Positions 8,274-17,980 are shown, counted from the first letter of the stretch. The stretch is DNA of 64,000 bases from Luteibacter rhizovicinus DSM 16549 (GCF_001887595.1 NZ_CP017480.1:2570001-2634000), one strand, 5' to 3'. The notes: generated by a model from the letters alone, not told the origin. Program-made: numbers and translations.

Positions 8274-10745
8274 ATGTCTGCAATCCTGGTTGTACTGGCG
8301 GCAATCATCGCCTCCGGTGCCTGTGCCTACCACCGCACGTCGCTCCGTACGTGGGCTGTCGCCACGGCGGTCACGACCCTCGTCGTCGGCCTTCTCGCAC
8401 GTGCACCGGTGACCACGGTCGTCGTGCTGATCCTGCTGGCCCTCGTCGCCGCGCCCCTGCTGATGGTGGACTTCCGCCGGAAGAAGATCAGTGCGCCGCT
8501 GCTGTCGATCTTCGCCAAGGTGACGCCGAAGCTGTCCGAAACCGAGCAGACCGCGCTCGAAGCCGGCACCGTCGGCTTCGAAGGCCAGCTGTTCTCGGGC
8601 AAGCCGGAATGGTCCGAACTGCTGCGCCAGCCGAAGCCGGAACTGTCGGTGGAAGAACAGGCCTTCCTCGACGGCCCCGTCGAAGAACTCTGCAGCATGA
8701 TCGACGACTGGCAGATCACCCACGAACTGGCGGATCTCCCGCCGAACGTCTGGGAATTCATCAAGAAGAACAAGTTCTTCGGCATGATCATTCCGAAGAC
8801 CTATGGCGGCCTCGGTTTCTCGGCGCTGGCGCACTCCGCCGTGTTGCAGAAACTCTCGAGCATGTCGCAGACGGTCGCTTCCACCGTCGCCGTGCCGAAC
8901 TCGCTCGGACCGGGCGAGCTGCTCATGCACTACGGCAGCGACGAGCAGAAGAACCACTTCCTGCCGCGCCTGGCCGATGGCCGTGAAGTCCCGTGTTTCG
9001 CACTGACCGGCCCGTACGCCGGTTCGGACGCGACCTCGATTCCCGATTTCGGCATCGTCACCAAGGGCCTGTGGAACGGCGAAGAAACCGTCGGTATCCG
9101 CCTGACCTTCGACAAGCGCTACATCACGCTGGCGCCGGTCGCGACCATCGTCGGCCTCGCGTTCCGCATGTACGATCCGGACAAGCTGCTGGGTGATAAG
9201 GAAGACCTCGGCATCACGCTGGCCCTGCTGCCGCGCGAAACCCCGGGAATGGAAATCGGTCGTCGTCACTTCCCGTTGAACACCCCGTTCCAGAACGGTC
9301 CGGTGCACGCGAAGGACATGTTCGTCCCGTTGTCCGTGCTCATCGGTGGCCCGCACATGGCCGGGCAGGGCTGGCGCATGCTGGTCGAGTGCCTGTCCGT
9401 CGGTCGCGCCATCTCGCTGCCGTCGAACGCAACGGGTGCGTCGCGCATGGCGGTCTCGGCGACCGGCTCGTACGCACGCATGCGCAAGCAGTTCGGCCTG
9501 GCCATCGGTCGTTTCGAGGGCGTGGAAGAAGCGCTCGCACGCATCGGCGGCCTGACCTACGCCATGCAGGCGCTGTCGCGTGCCACCGCCGCCGCGGTCG
9601 ATCGTGGTGAGAAGCCGGCCGTGCCCTCGGCGATCGCCAAGTATCACGCCACCGAATGGTGCCGCCAGATCGCGTCGGACGCGATGGACGTGCACGGTGG
9701 CAAGGGCGTCATCCTCGGCCCGAAGAACTATATGGGGCGTGGCTGGCAGTCCGTGCCGATCGCCATCACGGTGGAAGGCGCGAACATCATGACGCGCAGC
9801 CTGATGATCTTCGGCCAGGGTGCGATCCGCTGCCATCCTTACGTACTGAAGGAAATGCAGGCCCTGGGCATCGCGGACTACCGTGAGCGCCTGAAGACCT
9901 TCGACAAGGCGCTGTTCGGCCACATCGGCTTCGGCTTCTCCAACGCCGTGCGCAGCTTTGTCCTCGGCCTGACCGCGGCGAAGATCGGCGAGACCGCCGG
10001 CGATGCTTACACGCGCCGCTATTACCGCAAGCTCAACCGCTACTCCGCGGCACTGGCACTGTGTGCCGACGTGGCGATGGGCGTGCTCGGCGGCAAGCTG
10101 AAGTTCAAGGAGAAGCTCTCGGCCCGCCTCGGCGACGTGCTTTCGTACCTGTACATCGCCAGCGCCATGCTCAAGCGCTACGAAGACACCGGTCGTCCGG
10201 AAGCGGATCGTCCGCTCCTGGCCTGGGCCTTCCACCAGTGCGTCTGGAACATGCAGATGGCGCTCGACGGCGTGATCCGTAACTTCCCCGTGCGTCCGGT
10301 GGCCTGGCTGCTGCGTGCCCTGGTGTTCCCGTTCGGTCGCCGCGAAGTGCCGCCGTCCGATCGTCTCGGTCGTCGCGTCGCCGCGCTGATCACCGCGCCC
10401 AGCGAAGCTCGCGATCGCCTGACCACCTGGACGTATCTCACCCCGACGGCGAACAACACGGTGGGTCGCATGAATGCGCTCCTGCCCGACGTGATCGCTG
10501 CCGAGCCGGTGGAACGCAAGTTCCTCAAGGCCTTCAAGGGTGGCCAGCTGAAGTCGCATACGTACAACGAGCAGCTTGCCGAAGCCGAGAAGCTGGGCGC
10601 CATCACCGCCGCCGAGCGCGACCTGCTCCAGCGCGTGCGTGACGGTGTGGCCGAGTTCATCTCGGTCGATGACTTCGACAGCGAAGAGCTGCAGGCCGGC
10701 GTGCAGCGGAAAGCAGAAGCGATCAACAAGGTGCGGGCTGCCTAA
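8274..10745 (+). CDS. fadE: Acyl-CoA dehydrogenase, FadE type
   Basis: 823 residues, close to the 814 of E. coli FadE. It carries out the first step of fatty acid beta-oxidation, forming the trans-2-enoyl-CoA with FAD. Two N-terminal membrane segments (about 1-20 and 40-62) precede the DFRRKK basic stretch. The acyl-CoA dehydrogenase core follows, with FGMIIPKTYGGLGFSALAHS, FALTGPYAGSDATSIPD and the substrate region NATGASRMAVSATGSYARMR. The FadE-specific C-terminal extension follows. It is translated from the same operon as the hydrolase just upstream, and the divergent TetR gene is the likely regulator. A REP copy and a terminator follow. Confidence 0.95.
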   Translation: MSAILVVLAAIIASGACAYHRTSLRTWAVATAVTTLVVGLLARAPVTTVVVLILLALVAAPLLMVDFRRKKISAPLLSIFAKVTPKLSETEQTALEAGTVGFEGQLFSGKPEWSELLRQPKPELSVEEQAFLDGPVEELCSMIDDWQITHELADLPPNVWEFIKKNKFFGMIIPKTYGGLGFSALAHSAVLQKLSSMSQTVASTVAVPNSLGPGELLMHYGSDEQKNHFLPRLADGREVPCFALTGPYAGSDATSIPDFGIVTKGLWNGEETVGIRLTFDKRYITLAPVATIVGLAFRMYDPDKLLGDKEDLGITLALLPRETPGMEIGRRHFPLNTPFQNGPVHAKDMFVPLSVLIGGPHMAGQGWRMLVECLSVGRAISLPSNATGASRMAVSATGSYARMRKQFGLAIGRFEGVEEALARIGGLTYAMQALSRATAAAVDRGEKPAVPSAIAKYHATEWCRQIASDAMDVHGGKGVILGPKNYMGRGWQSVPIAITVEGANIMTRSLMIFGQGAIRCHPYVLKEMQALGIADYRERLKTFDKALFGHIGFGFSNAVRSFVLGLTAAKIGETAGDAYTRRYYRKLNRYSAALALCADVAMGVLGGKLKFKEKLSARLGDVLSYLYIASAMLKRYEDTGRPEADRPLLAWAFHQCVWNMQMALDGVIRNFPVRPVAWLLRALVFPFGRREVPPSDRLGRRVAALITAPSEARDRLTTWTYLTPTANNTVGRMNALLPDVIAAEPVERKFLKAFKGGQLKSHTYNEQLAEAEKLGAITAAERDLLQRVRDGVAEFISVDDFDSEELQAGVQRKAEAINKVRAA

Positions 10746-10760
10746 GCAACCGCGCTCTTT

Positions 10761-10783
10761 GTAGGAGCCGATTCATCGGCGAA
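10761..10783. repeat. REP element, single arm
   Basis: GTAGGAGCCGATTCATCGGC, followed by GAAA, directly abuts a transcription terminator downstream of fadE. It is the GTAGGAG variant of the arm, where others have GTGGGAG. Confidence 0.8.
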
Positions 10784-10812
10784 AGGCCGCGAGCGATCGC
10801 GGCCTTTCTGCT
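10782..10812 (+). terminator. Rho-independent terminator after fadE
   Basis: An 11-bp perfect stem AAAGGCCGCGA-gcga-TCGCGGCCTTT is followed by T-rich sequence. It begins at the last base of the REP arm, so the two are fused. Confidence 0.85.
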
Positions 10813-10944
10813 TTCCGTGAGCGTCGTTTCAGGGGCGACGAGCCTGCGCAGCGGAGATGCCGCCACGGCTGCCTGCTGTGACGCCTCGATGGTTGGCGCA
10901 GCTATCTGCTGTTTGACCTGGGTTATGCGCGTGACGTCGTGAAC

Positions 10945-12570
10945 TCAGCGAACGACCTTGCACAGACGAAGCCCTTCTGAGATATCCCGGCGGCGCTTGG
11001 TCTGTTCGATCTGGCTAACGACCGGATGACAGGCGTCGAACCTCATGCCGGGAAGGTAGCCGGCAAGCGTGGCCGCCGCGGCGGTGCTGTCGTCGCGAAG
11101 CAGGGCATACATCGGGCCCTTGTGGCTGACGATGTCCTCGCGGACGCGACGCTGAAGTTCATAGCCGGCGCCGAGGTCGTTGAGCCAGGTGATGCCGACG
11201 AAATGGCTGCCTTCCGCGTTTTCGAGGAAGGGGGCGAGGTAGGCATTCGGTTGCGAGAGTACGACGACCAGGCTGCCAGGTTCGATCTCGCCGGGATGGA
11301 TGTCGAAGGCCTGGCGGCCGAACGGTGCGTGGCCCCAATCCGTGTAGCGGGTCATGATCACGATCGGCAGAAGGCATGCCACCATGACTGCCGTCGGGAG
11401 ATAGGTCCGCCACGTTGCGGCCATACCGCTTGTCGTGCTGGACATCTCCGACACGCCGGCGAGGAGAATCAGGCCGGTCAGTGCCTCGATGGGCACGGCG
11501 TAGCGAAGGATCGAATACAGGGCGAGCCAGAGCACGTAACTGGTGGCGACGAAGACGAAGAGAAGGCGATTCGTCCTGCTCGCTCGCACGGTCGTACGCG
11601 TGAGGCGGCCGAAGAGATGGTAGGCCGCGAAGGCGAGCATGGCGACCATGGCCAGTGCATAGCGCGGATCGGCGAATTGGTTTCCCGCCTGGGTGCGATT
11701 CCTGTGCAGCCACCAGAACGGATAGAACAACGCCTGGAGCACGGATGTCGGCATGAGTGCGCGATCCGTGCCGCCAACCGGCGGCATCCATGGCGAATGG
11801 AAGAACTGGTTGAACATCGGGAATATGGGGTTCCCGGTCAGCTGCCACAGCTGCCATCCCCAGACGCCGTAAGTCAGGACGAAGGCTGCAAAGCTGGACA
11901 GCCCGATGACGACGGCAAGCTTGAGGCCGGCGATCCGCCACTCGTAGGCGGCCCAGACGGCGAAGGCGAGCGCAGGCGCGTAGACGATGGCCGTCGGTTT
12001 GAGCCCGGCGGCCGCACCGCAGAGCAAGCCTGCCCATGCGACACGAGAGAGCGGTGCGGCGGACTCGTTACCTGCGAACAACGGCATGACGAGGTAGAAG
12101 CCGAGTAACACCAGCAGCGCAAGCGGTAGCTCATTCGTCGACATGCCCGCCTGGGTAAGCGTCATCGTTCCCGTCGCGCCGACGATGACAGCAGCGGCAG
12201 CCTTCCAGTCGAACGGGATGCCGCGCTGAACGGTGTACTTCAGAACGATGCGGCTGAGCACGAAGATCGTGGCGCCATACCAGAGGCCCTGGAACGCAGC
12301 CAGAACGCGAGGCGCGTCCTTCAGCACACCCGTGCCGAGCCAGAAGTAGGGGATATCCAGGAGGGGGCCGAAATAACCCTGCAGGCCTGCCGCTGCCGTA
12401 TCGACGGGCAGCCGGCCGTTGAGGAACGCCCAGGCGTTGTAGAGGTGATAGTTCTTCAGGTCCCAGGCGGCATCCTGTCCGCGGGCGACGGAAATCGCGG
12501 CGCCAAGAAGCAGCAACGCCGGCAGCAGGAAGGGGCTTCGGGCGAAGCGATCAAACAGTCCGTGCTTCAA
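10945..12570 (-). CDS. Multi-spanning membrane protein, GT-C-type glycosyltransferase-like
   Basis: 541 residues with about ten or more hydrophobic segments. An acidic first external loop (QDAAWDLKNYHLYNAWAFLNG) resembles the catalytic loop of GT-C enzymes that use polyprenyl-phosphate sugars. A periplasmic-type C-terminal region starts at about residue 420. The start ATG overlaps the stop of the upstream GT2 gene by 4 bp. Together they resemble the GtrB-GtrC pairs that decorate O-antigen or other envelope glycans: a polyprenyl-phosphate sugar is made in the cytoplasm and transferred outside. The sugar and acceptor are unknown, and no GtrA-like flippase gene is adjacent. Confidence 0.72.
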   Translation of the reverse strand: MKHGLFDRFARSPFLLPALLLLGAAISVARGQDAAWDLKNYHLYNAWAFLNGRLPVDTAAAGLQGYFGPLLDIPYFWLGTGVLKDAPRVLAAFQGLWYGATIFVLSRIVLKYTVQRGIPFDWKAAAAVIVGATGTMTLTQAGMSTNELPLALLVLLGFYLVMPLFAGNESAAPLSRVAWAGLLCGAAAGLKPTAIVYAPALAFAVWAAYEWRIAGLKLAVVIGLSSFAAFVLTYGVWGWQLWQLTGNPIFPMFNQFFHSPWMPPVGGTDRALMPTSVLQALFYPFWWLHRNRTQAGNQFADPRYALAMVAMLAFAAYHLFGRLTRTTVRASRTNRLLFVFVATSYVLWLALYSILRYAVPIEALTGLILLAGVSEMSSTTSGMAATWRTYLPTAVMVACLLPIVIMTRYTDWGHAPFGRQAFDIHPGEIEPGSLVVVLSQPNAYLAPFLENAEGSHFVGITWLNDLGAGYELQRRVREDIVSHKGPMYALLRDDSTAAAATLAGYLPGMRFDACHPVVSQIEQTKRRRDISEGLRLCKVVR

Positions 12571-13511
12571 GACCCGCGGCCCTCGGAAAGCGCGGGGTGC
12601 GCGAGATAAGCGGCGTTCTTCGTTTCACGGCGGCCGAGCGTCACCGTATCCAGGACGATGCCGCACACCGTCGATATGCTGCCCATGAGCGCGAGGCCGA
12701 CACTCAGGACGGCCGTGGGTATGCGCGGAACGAGGCCCGTATCCAGATACGTTCGCAGCAGCGGAAACGCGATGACCACCGCCGCGATGATGCAAATCGC
12801 GCTGATGGTCATGAAGAAGGCAAGTGGCCGACCGTTCTTCGTCAGGCGCAGGATGGTCTTCAGGATTCGCCAGCCGTCGCGGTACGTGCTGAGCTTGCTA
12901 TGTGAGCCCTCGGGTCGGGCGAAATAGCGCGTCGGCACTTCGACGACGGGCACGCGCAGCTCCAGTGCGTGGACCGCCAGCTCAACTTCGGTATCGAAGC
13001 CGTTGGCGTGCGCGGGAAAGGATTTGACGAAACGTCGCGACATGACGCGGTAACCGGAGAGCATGTCGTTGAACGACCGACCGAAGATCCAGCTCGTGAG
13101 ACTTGTCAGGGCCCAGTTCCCGAACTGATGGCCGCTGCGATAGGCGGCATGGTCGTCGGTCACCCGGCTGCCGACGACCAGGTCCAGCCCGTCGTCCAGG
13201 AGTCGTGCCACCAGGGCGGGGGCAGCGGCGGCGTCGTAGGTCGCATCGCCATCCGCCATGATGTAGATGTCGGCCTCGATGTCCGCGAACATCCGGCGCA
13301 CGACATTCCCTTTGCCCTGCAGGCGCTCGAACCGGACCTCGGCGCCGGCAGTGCGGGCAACCTCGGACGTGGCGTCGCTCGAGTTGTTGTCGTACACCAC
13401 GATGCGGGCAGATGGCAGTGCCTCGCTGAAGCCTTCCACCACCTGCCTGATCGCTACTGCCTCATTGAAGCACGGGATCAATACGGCTATGCGGAGGGAT
13501 GAGTCATCCAT
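12567..13511 (-). CDS. GT2 polyprenyl-phosphate glycosyltransferase (DPM1/GtrB-like)
   Basis: 314 residues from ATG 13511. The family 2 glycosyltransferase domain (1-225) carries VLIPCFNEA, VYDNNSSDAT and the DxD-type ADGDAT at 86-91. It also has the acceptor-side motif DMLSGYRVMSRRF. Two C-terminal membrane segments lie at about 230-252 and 265-290, as in GtrB and bacterial dolichyl-phosphate-type synthases. The likely reaction is transfer of a sugar from a nucleotide donor to undecaprenyl phosphate on the cytoplasmic face. It is translationally coupled to the GT-C-like protein downstream. No obvious Shine-Dalgarno was seen before this ATG. Confidence 0.88.
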   Translation of the reverse strand: MDDSSLRIAVLIPCFNEAVAIRQVVEGFSEALPSARIVVYDNNSSDATSEVARTAGAEVRFERLQGKGNVVRRMFADIEADIYIMADGDATYDAAAAPALVARLLDDGLDLVVGSRVTDDHAAYRSGHQFGNWALTSLTSWIFGRSFNDMLSGYRVMSRRFVKSFPAHANGFDTEVELAVHALELRVPVVEVPTRYFARPEGSHSKLSTYRDGWRILKTILRLTKNGRPLAFFMTISAICIIAAVVIAFPLLRTYLDTGLVPRIPTAVLSVGLALMGSISTVCGIVLDTVTLGRRETKNAAYLAHPALSEGRGS

Positions 13512-13604
13512 GAGGGAATGCCAGGGCGGTAGTTGCGAGAAGGGCCAAATGGTACCGGGCAAGCTGGAAAGTTCCCACAGCGGCGTCCTGCCGGGCTCCA
13601 GGGC

Positions 13605-15353
13605 CTAGGCGCAACCATCCTGCCGGGCGACCACCTCGAGCAGTCGCGCCTCCACCTCATCCCGCGAATGTGCACGGAACAACCGCGGTGCCGCACGGCG
13701 GAGCGCGCAGCAGTCCAGCGTGGTGAGGCGGTCGCGCACCTGGAGCAGCTGCCCCGGGTGCATGCTGAACTCTTCCAGGCCCATGGCCAGGAGCAACGCC
13801 GTGAACTGCGTATCGCCGGCAATCTCGCCGCACAGGCTCACGGGCTTCTTCGCTCGCCGCGCACTCGCGATCACATGGGCGATGAGCCGCAGGAACGCCG
13901 GCTGCAGCGGATCGTAGATGCCTTCGAGCGCATCGTTGTTGCGATCGGCCGCGAGCACGTATTGGGCGAGATCGTTCGTGCCGATGGCGAGGAAGTCGGC
14001 CTTCTCGAGAATCGACGTCACACCGATCGCAGCTGCCGGGACTTCGATCATCGCGCCGACGTCGAGTCGCTCCGGCAACTCCTGCCCCACGCGCGCAAGG
14101 TCCTCGCGCGCCTTCTTGATCAGGCGGCGCACCTCGGTCATCTCACCCAGGTGGGTGATCATCGGGACGAGAATGCGCACCGGGCCGTAACAGGCGGCGC
14201 GCAGGATCGCGCGCAGCTGCACGCTGAAAATGTCGGGGTAGCGCAGCGACAAGCGAACGCCCCGAACGCCCAGGGCGGGATTGTCTTCCCCACGGATGGC
14301 CAGGCCCGCCGCGTCTGCCTTATCGGCACCGAGGTCGAGCGTGCGGATCGTGACGGGCAGGCCGCCCATGCCGAGGACGACATCACGGTAGGCAATGAAC
14401 TGCTCCTCTTCCGAGGGCAGGCCGCGCTGGCGAAGGAACAGGAATTCGGAGCGATACAGGCCGACACCGTCGGCACCGCGGGCGCGGGCCAGCGTGATGT
14501 CGCCAATCAGTTCGGCGTTGGCGTAGAGGCGCACGTGCGCGCCGTCTTTCGTCAGCGTCGGTGCCGAGGCGAGGGCGGCCAGGCGACGGCCTTCCGCGGC
14601 GGCCTGACGCTGCCACTGACGATAGCGTGCGAGGTCCTGTGCGGTCGGATGCACAATGACTTCGCCGTGCTCGGCGTCGATCAGGACGAGGTCGTCGTCA
14701 TTGATCGTGGCGAGGGCGTCCTTCGTCCCGACCAGCATCGGCAGGTTGAAGCTGCGCGCGAGGATGGCGCTATGCGAGTAGATGCTGCCTGCGCTGGCAA
14801 TGACGCCGAGCATGCCCTGGCCGGCCATGCTGGCCATGTCGGCGGGAGCGACCGTATCGCTGACCACGATCTCGCCGACGCGTGCGGCGAGCTTGCGCTC
14901 TTCGCGGCTGGATTGCTGGAGCAGGGCGGACATGACGCGGCCGATCACCTGGTCGATGTCTTCGCCGCGACTCTTCAGGTAGGGGTCGTTCATCGCATCG
15001 AACACCGCGGCGAGGCGGTCGCGCTGCATCTTCAGCGCGGCGCTTGCGGTGTAGTGGCCGACGGAAACCAGTTCGTCCAGGCCGCGGAGCAATTCTTCGT
15101 CGTCGAGGAGGAGGCTATGGGCGTCGATAAAGTCGCCGACCTCCCTCGCCAGTGCGCCGTGCAACTTGCCACGTAGTTCACGCAGTTCCGTGCGTGCGCT
15201 GTCGATGGCCTTGTGCAGGCGGTCGATCTCGGGCGCGATCTCCGCGTCCTCGAGCATGCGCGTGTCGACCGCATAGATACTCGGCTGGACCAGGCGTGCG
15301 CGACCGAGGGCCATGCCCCGGGCGGCTTGCGTGCCGGTCAGCACGACTCTCAT
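13605..15353 (-). CDS. ptsI: Phosphoenolpyruvate-protein phosphotransferase (PTS enzyme I)
   Basis: 582 residues. It takes phosphate from PEP and passes it to HPr. The phosphorylated His is His194 in AGSIYSHSAILAR. The PEP-binding barrel carries DGVGLYRSEFLFL, IRTLDLGADK and IGTNDLAQY, and the catalytic Cys is in SLCGEIAGD. The swivel motif differs slightly from the common GG(R/L)TSH form but keeps the essential residues. It lies 3 bp after ptsH. No EIIB or EIIC gene is seen in the window, so this is probably a regulatory phosphorelay rather than a sugar importer. Confidence 0.95.
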   Translation of the reverse strand: MRVVLTGTQAARGMALGRARLVQPSIYAVDTRMLEDAEIAPEIDRLHKAIDSARTELRELRGKLHGALAREVGDFIDAHSLLLDDEELLRGLDELVSVGHYTASAALKMQRDRLAAVFDAMNDPYLKSRGEDIDQVIGRVMSALLQQSSREERKLAARVGEIVVSDTVAPADMASMAGQGMLGVIASAGSIYSHSAILARSFNLPMLVGTKDALATINDDDLVLIDAEHGEVIVHPTAQDLARYRQWQRQAAAEGRRLAALASAPTLTKDGAHVRLYANAELIGDITLARARGADGVGLYRSEFLFLRQRGLPSEEEQFIAYRDVVLGMGGLPVTIRTLDLGADKADAAGLAIRGEDNPALGVRGVRLSLRYPDIFSVQLRAILRAACYGPVRILVPMITHLGEMTEVRRLIKKAREDLARVGQELPERLDVGAMIEVPAAAIGVTSILEKADFLAIGTNDLAQYVLAADRNNDALEGIYDPLQPAFLRLIAHVIASARRAKKPVSLCGEIAGDTQFTALLLAMGLEEFSMHPGQLLQVRDRLTTLDCCALRRAAPRLFRAHSRDEVEARLLEVVARQDGCA

Positions 15354-15356
15354 CGG

Positions 15357-15626
15357 TCAGGCACCCTCGTCGAACTTGCGGTCGAACAATTCGACCACGG
15401 CCGCCAACGCGGCTTCTTCGTCCTCGCCCTCGGCGCGCACGCCCAGGGCGGTGCCCATGCCGGCGGCCAGCATCATCACCCCCATGATGCTCTGGGCATT
15501 GACCTCACGACCCTTGCTGACGATCCAGACGGTCGATTTGAAGCTGGAAACCAGCTGGACGAGTTTGGCTGAGGCGCGTGCGTGCAGGCCCAGCCGGTTG
15601 GATACCACGATGTCCCGTTCAAGCAT
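15357..15626 (-). CDS. ptsH: Phosphocarrier protein HPr
   Basis: 89 residues from ATG 15626; a start further upstream would add ten residues inside the previous gene and is less likely. The active-site histidine is His15 in NRLGLHARASAKLV, and the regulatory serine is Ser46 in AQSIMGVMMLAAG. The serine is the target of the HPr kinase encoded at 16953-17903. The start codon overlaps the end of the EIIA gene by 8 bp, so the two are translationally coupled. Cytoplasmic. Confidence 0.95.
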   Translation of the reverse strand: MLERDIVVSNRLGLHARASAKLVQLVSSFKSTVWIVSKGREVNAQSIMGVMMLAAGMGTALGVRAEGEDEEAALAAVVELFDRKFDEGA

Positions 15627-16011
15627 GGTCGATGAAGATCCCTCCGCGACCGCCACTGGCCGCGATTTCGGTCAGTTCGGTCAGCGATTTGTCCGAATAG
15701 TTGAGCACGCGCAGCAGCATCGGCAGGTTGAGTCCCGAAACGCAGCGCAGGTGCACGCCCAGTTCGCTCAGGGAAAGACCGATATTGCACGGCGTCGCGC
15801 CGTAAAGGTCGGCGAGGACGAGAACGCCGTCGCCATGGTCGAGGTCGCGGGCGTGCTTCGCGGTTAGCGTGCGCATGACGTCGGGATCCGCACTGGGCGG
15901 CACTTCCACGGCGTCCACATCCATCGGCAGCCTGGGCATGACATGGCGTGCCGCGGAGATCAGCGCCTTGCCGACCGCTTCGTGGGTCATGAGGAGGACG
16001 CCGACGCTCAT
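15619..16011 (-). CDS. PTS EIIA protein, mannose/fructose family
   Basis: 130 residues. The phosphorylatable His10 is in VGVLLMTHEAVG. ADLYGATPCNIG and VSGLNLPMLLRVL match the mannose-type EIIA dimer family. There is no fused EIIB and no EIIC/EIID nearby, so a regulatory rather than transport role is likely, as reported for similar incomplete PTS systems in other proteobacteria. It lies 39 bp after rapZ and overlaps ptsH. Confidence 0.9.
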   Translation of the reverse strand: MSVGVLLMTHEAVGKALISAARHVMPRLPMDVDAVEVPPSADPDVMRTLTAKHARDLDHGDGVLVLADLYGATPCNIGLSLSELGVHLRCVSGLNLPMLLRVLNYSDKSLTELTEIAASGGRGGIFIDHA

Positions 16012-16050
16012 CGCCCGGACGCTCGGTAATGCTTGGGCTGGGTCATGGCG

Positions 16051-16932
16051 TTATTCGAGCTCACGATGAAATGTCAGTACGTTGCCGCGTTCCGAGCGGA
16101 AATGCTGGGCCAGCTTCTCGACGAGGTAGACCGAGCGATGGCGCCCGCCCGTGCAACCGATCGAAACGGTCACGTAGCTGCGATCCTCCCCTTCGAAGCG
16201 TGGCAACCACGTTTCCAGCCAGCGAGTCACGTCGGCATAGTATTCGCCTACGAGGGGGTTCGCGTCGAGAAATTCCCTCACGGGCTGGTCCTTGCCCGAG
16301 AAGGGGCGCAGGCGTGGGTCCCAGTGCGGGTTGGGCAGACAGCGGGCGTCGAAGACGAAATCGGCGTCCGAGGGCAGGCCGCGGCGGTAGGCGAACGATT
16401 CGAACAACAGGGTGGTGCCGTCGGAGGCGGCCGCGTAGCCGGTGGCAAACAGGCGGCGTAGCTGGTGGACGTTGAGGTCGCTGGAGTCGATGACCTTCTC
16501 GGCGATCGCGATCAGCGGCCGGAGCAGCTTGCGCTCCTGGGCGATCGAATCGGCCAGGGAAAGCTTTTCGGCGGCCAGCGGATGACGGCGGCGGGTTTCC
16601 GAGTAGCGCTTGATCAGTACGTCGTCGCGGCTGTCGAGGAAGATCAGGTGCACGTGCACACCGGCCATCGACAGTTCGGAGAGGACGTGGGGCATGCGCG
16701 AGAGGTCGACGCGGCGATTGCGCACGTCCACGCCCACGGCGATACGCCGGCGCGGGCCATGCTCGCCCTGGCTTACGGCCGCGACCAGCTGCGGGATGAG
16801 CTCGGCGGGCATGTTGTCCACGCAATAGAACTCGAGATCCTCCAGGGCGCGCAACGCGACCGTCTTGCCACCACCGGACATGCCGGTGAGGACGATCAGG
16901 TGGATGGCATCGGGCTCGACGATCGGGCTCAT
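16051..16932 (-). CDS. rapZ: RNase adapter protein / nucleotide-binding protein RapZ
   Basis: 293 residues from ATG 16932; a GTG at 16959 overlapping the hprK stop codon is an alternative. The Walker A motif GMSGGGKT is at 17-24, followed by the family signature LEDLEFYCVDNMP. The C-terminal domain carries VSIGCTGGRHRSV. In E. coli RapZ delivers the small RNA GlmZ to RNase E and so controls GlmS. Whether that RNA exists here cannot be seen. It sits in the usual rpoN/PTS neighbourhood, between hprK and the EIIA gene. Confidence 0.95.
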   Translation of the reverse strand: MSPIVEPDAIHLIVLTGMSGGGKTVALRALEDLEFYCVDNMPAELIPQLVAAVSQGEHGPRRRIAVGVDVRNRRVDLSRMPHVLSELSMAGVHVHLIFLDSRDDVLIKRYSETRRRHPLAAEKLSLADSIAQERKLLRPLIAIAEKVIDSSDLNVHQLRRLFATGYAAASDGTTLLFESFAYRRGLPSDADFVFDARCLPNPHWDPRLRPFSGKDQPVREFLDANPLVGEYYADVTRWLETWLPRFEGEDRSYVTVSIGCTGGRHRSVYLVEKLAQHFRSERGNVLTFHRELE

Positions 16933-16952
16933 GACTTCATCGGTCACGGGGG

Positions 16953-17903
16953 TCACCACGGTGGCAGCCGGCGCATCTGGTGCGCCTGGCGGTCGATGAA
17001 GGTCTGCGCGGGGTCGATGCCCTTGCTCTTGAGGACGTGGCTACGCACGGCCGCCTCGACGAGAACAGCGAGGTTGCGGCCCGGCGCGACGGGAATGGTG
17101 ATCTTGGGGACGTCCACGTCGAGCACATTACGCCGACTGACGTCGCCGGTGAGGCGGGTCATCGCATCCGTCTCTTCGCCGACCAGCATGGGCTTGAGGT
17201 GGATGACCAGGCGGAGGTACTTCGAGGGCTTCACCGCGGTATGGCCGAACATCTCGCGGATGTTCAACACGCCGAGACCGCGTACCTCGAGCAGGTCCTG
17301 GAGCAGATCGGGGCAGGCGCCGTCGATGACGTCGGGCGCGATCAGGGTGAATTCGGTGGCGTCGTCGGCGACCAGGCGATGACCACGGCTGACCAGCTCC
17401 AGCGCCAGCTCGCTCTTGCCGGAACCGGGTTCACCGGTGATCAGCACGCCGATCGAAAACACCTCGAGGAACACGCCGTGCAGGGTGACCCTCGGCGCGA
17501 GCGTGCGCGCCAGGTGGTATTGCAGGTAGGTGAGCAGCTCATGACCGCGGCGGGTGCTCTGCCACAGCGGGGTATCGGTTTCCTCGGCGACTTCGCGCAG
17601 ATCCGAGGGAATCGCTTGATCCTTGGTGACGATGAGCGCCGCCGGCTGGTAGGCGGCGATCTTGTGGATCGCCTCCCAGCGCTGGCGCGGCTCCAGGCCG
17701 TCGAGGAAGTTGAGTTCCTCGGTGCCGATGATCTGCACCTTGTTCGGGTAGATCACGTTCAGGTAACCGACCAGGGACGGCCGGCGACTTTGCTTGGCGT
17801 TGGGTTCGAGCACGCGCGATTCGCCGCGCATGCCTGCGGCCCAACGCAGCGCCATGCGCTCGTGTACTCCGTCGAAGAGTTGTCTGGCGGTCAGCCGGTC
17901 CAC
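16953..17903 (-). CDS. hprK: HPr kinase/phosphorylase
   Basis: 316 residues. The C-terminal kinase domain has Walker A GEPGSGKS at 157-164. The preceding HGVF (His142) and following ADDATEF hold catalytic residues. The family signature is [16 protein letters not shown]. It phosphorylates or dephosphorylates Ser46 of HPr, whose gene lies 1.3 kb downstream in the same direction. An N-terminal regulatory domain (1-130) is also present. Presence of hprK in a gammaproteobacterium is a known trait of Xanthomonadales and some other groups. Confidence 0.95.
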   Translation of the reverse strand: MDRLTARQLFDGVHERMALRWAAGMRGESRVLEPNAKQSRRPSLVGYLNVIYPNKVQIIGTEELNFLDGLEPRQRWEAIHKIAAYQPAALIVTKDQAIPSDLREVAEETDTPLWQSTRRGHELLTYLQYHLARTLAPRVTLHGVFLEVFSIGVLITGEPGSGKSELALELVSRGHRLVADDATEFTLIAPDVIDGACPDLLQDLLEVRGLGVLNIREMFGHTAVKPSKYLRLVIHLKPMLVGEETDAMTRLTGDVSRRNVLDVDVPKITIPVAPGRNLAVLVEAAVRSHVLKSKGIDPAQTFIDRQAHQMRRLPPW

Positions 17904-17980
17904 GCTGGATCCCTTGAAATGGCGAAGCCGGCGCGAGGGCGCCGGCTGGGGCTATTGTGCCATCAAGCGTGGACGGGGGT

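Noticed and set aside
8040..10559. An 839-codon frame antisense to fadE
   Set aside because: Shadow of a well-supported FadE; no start signal or domain.
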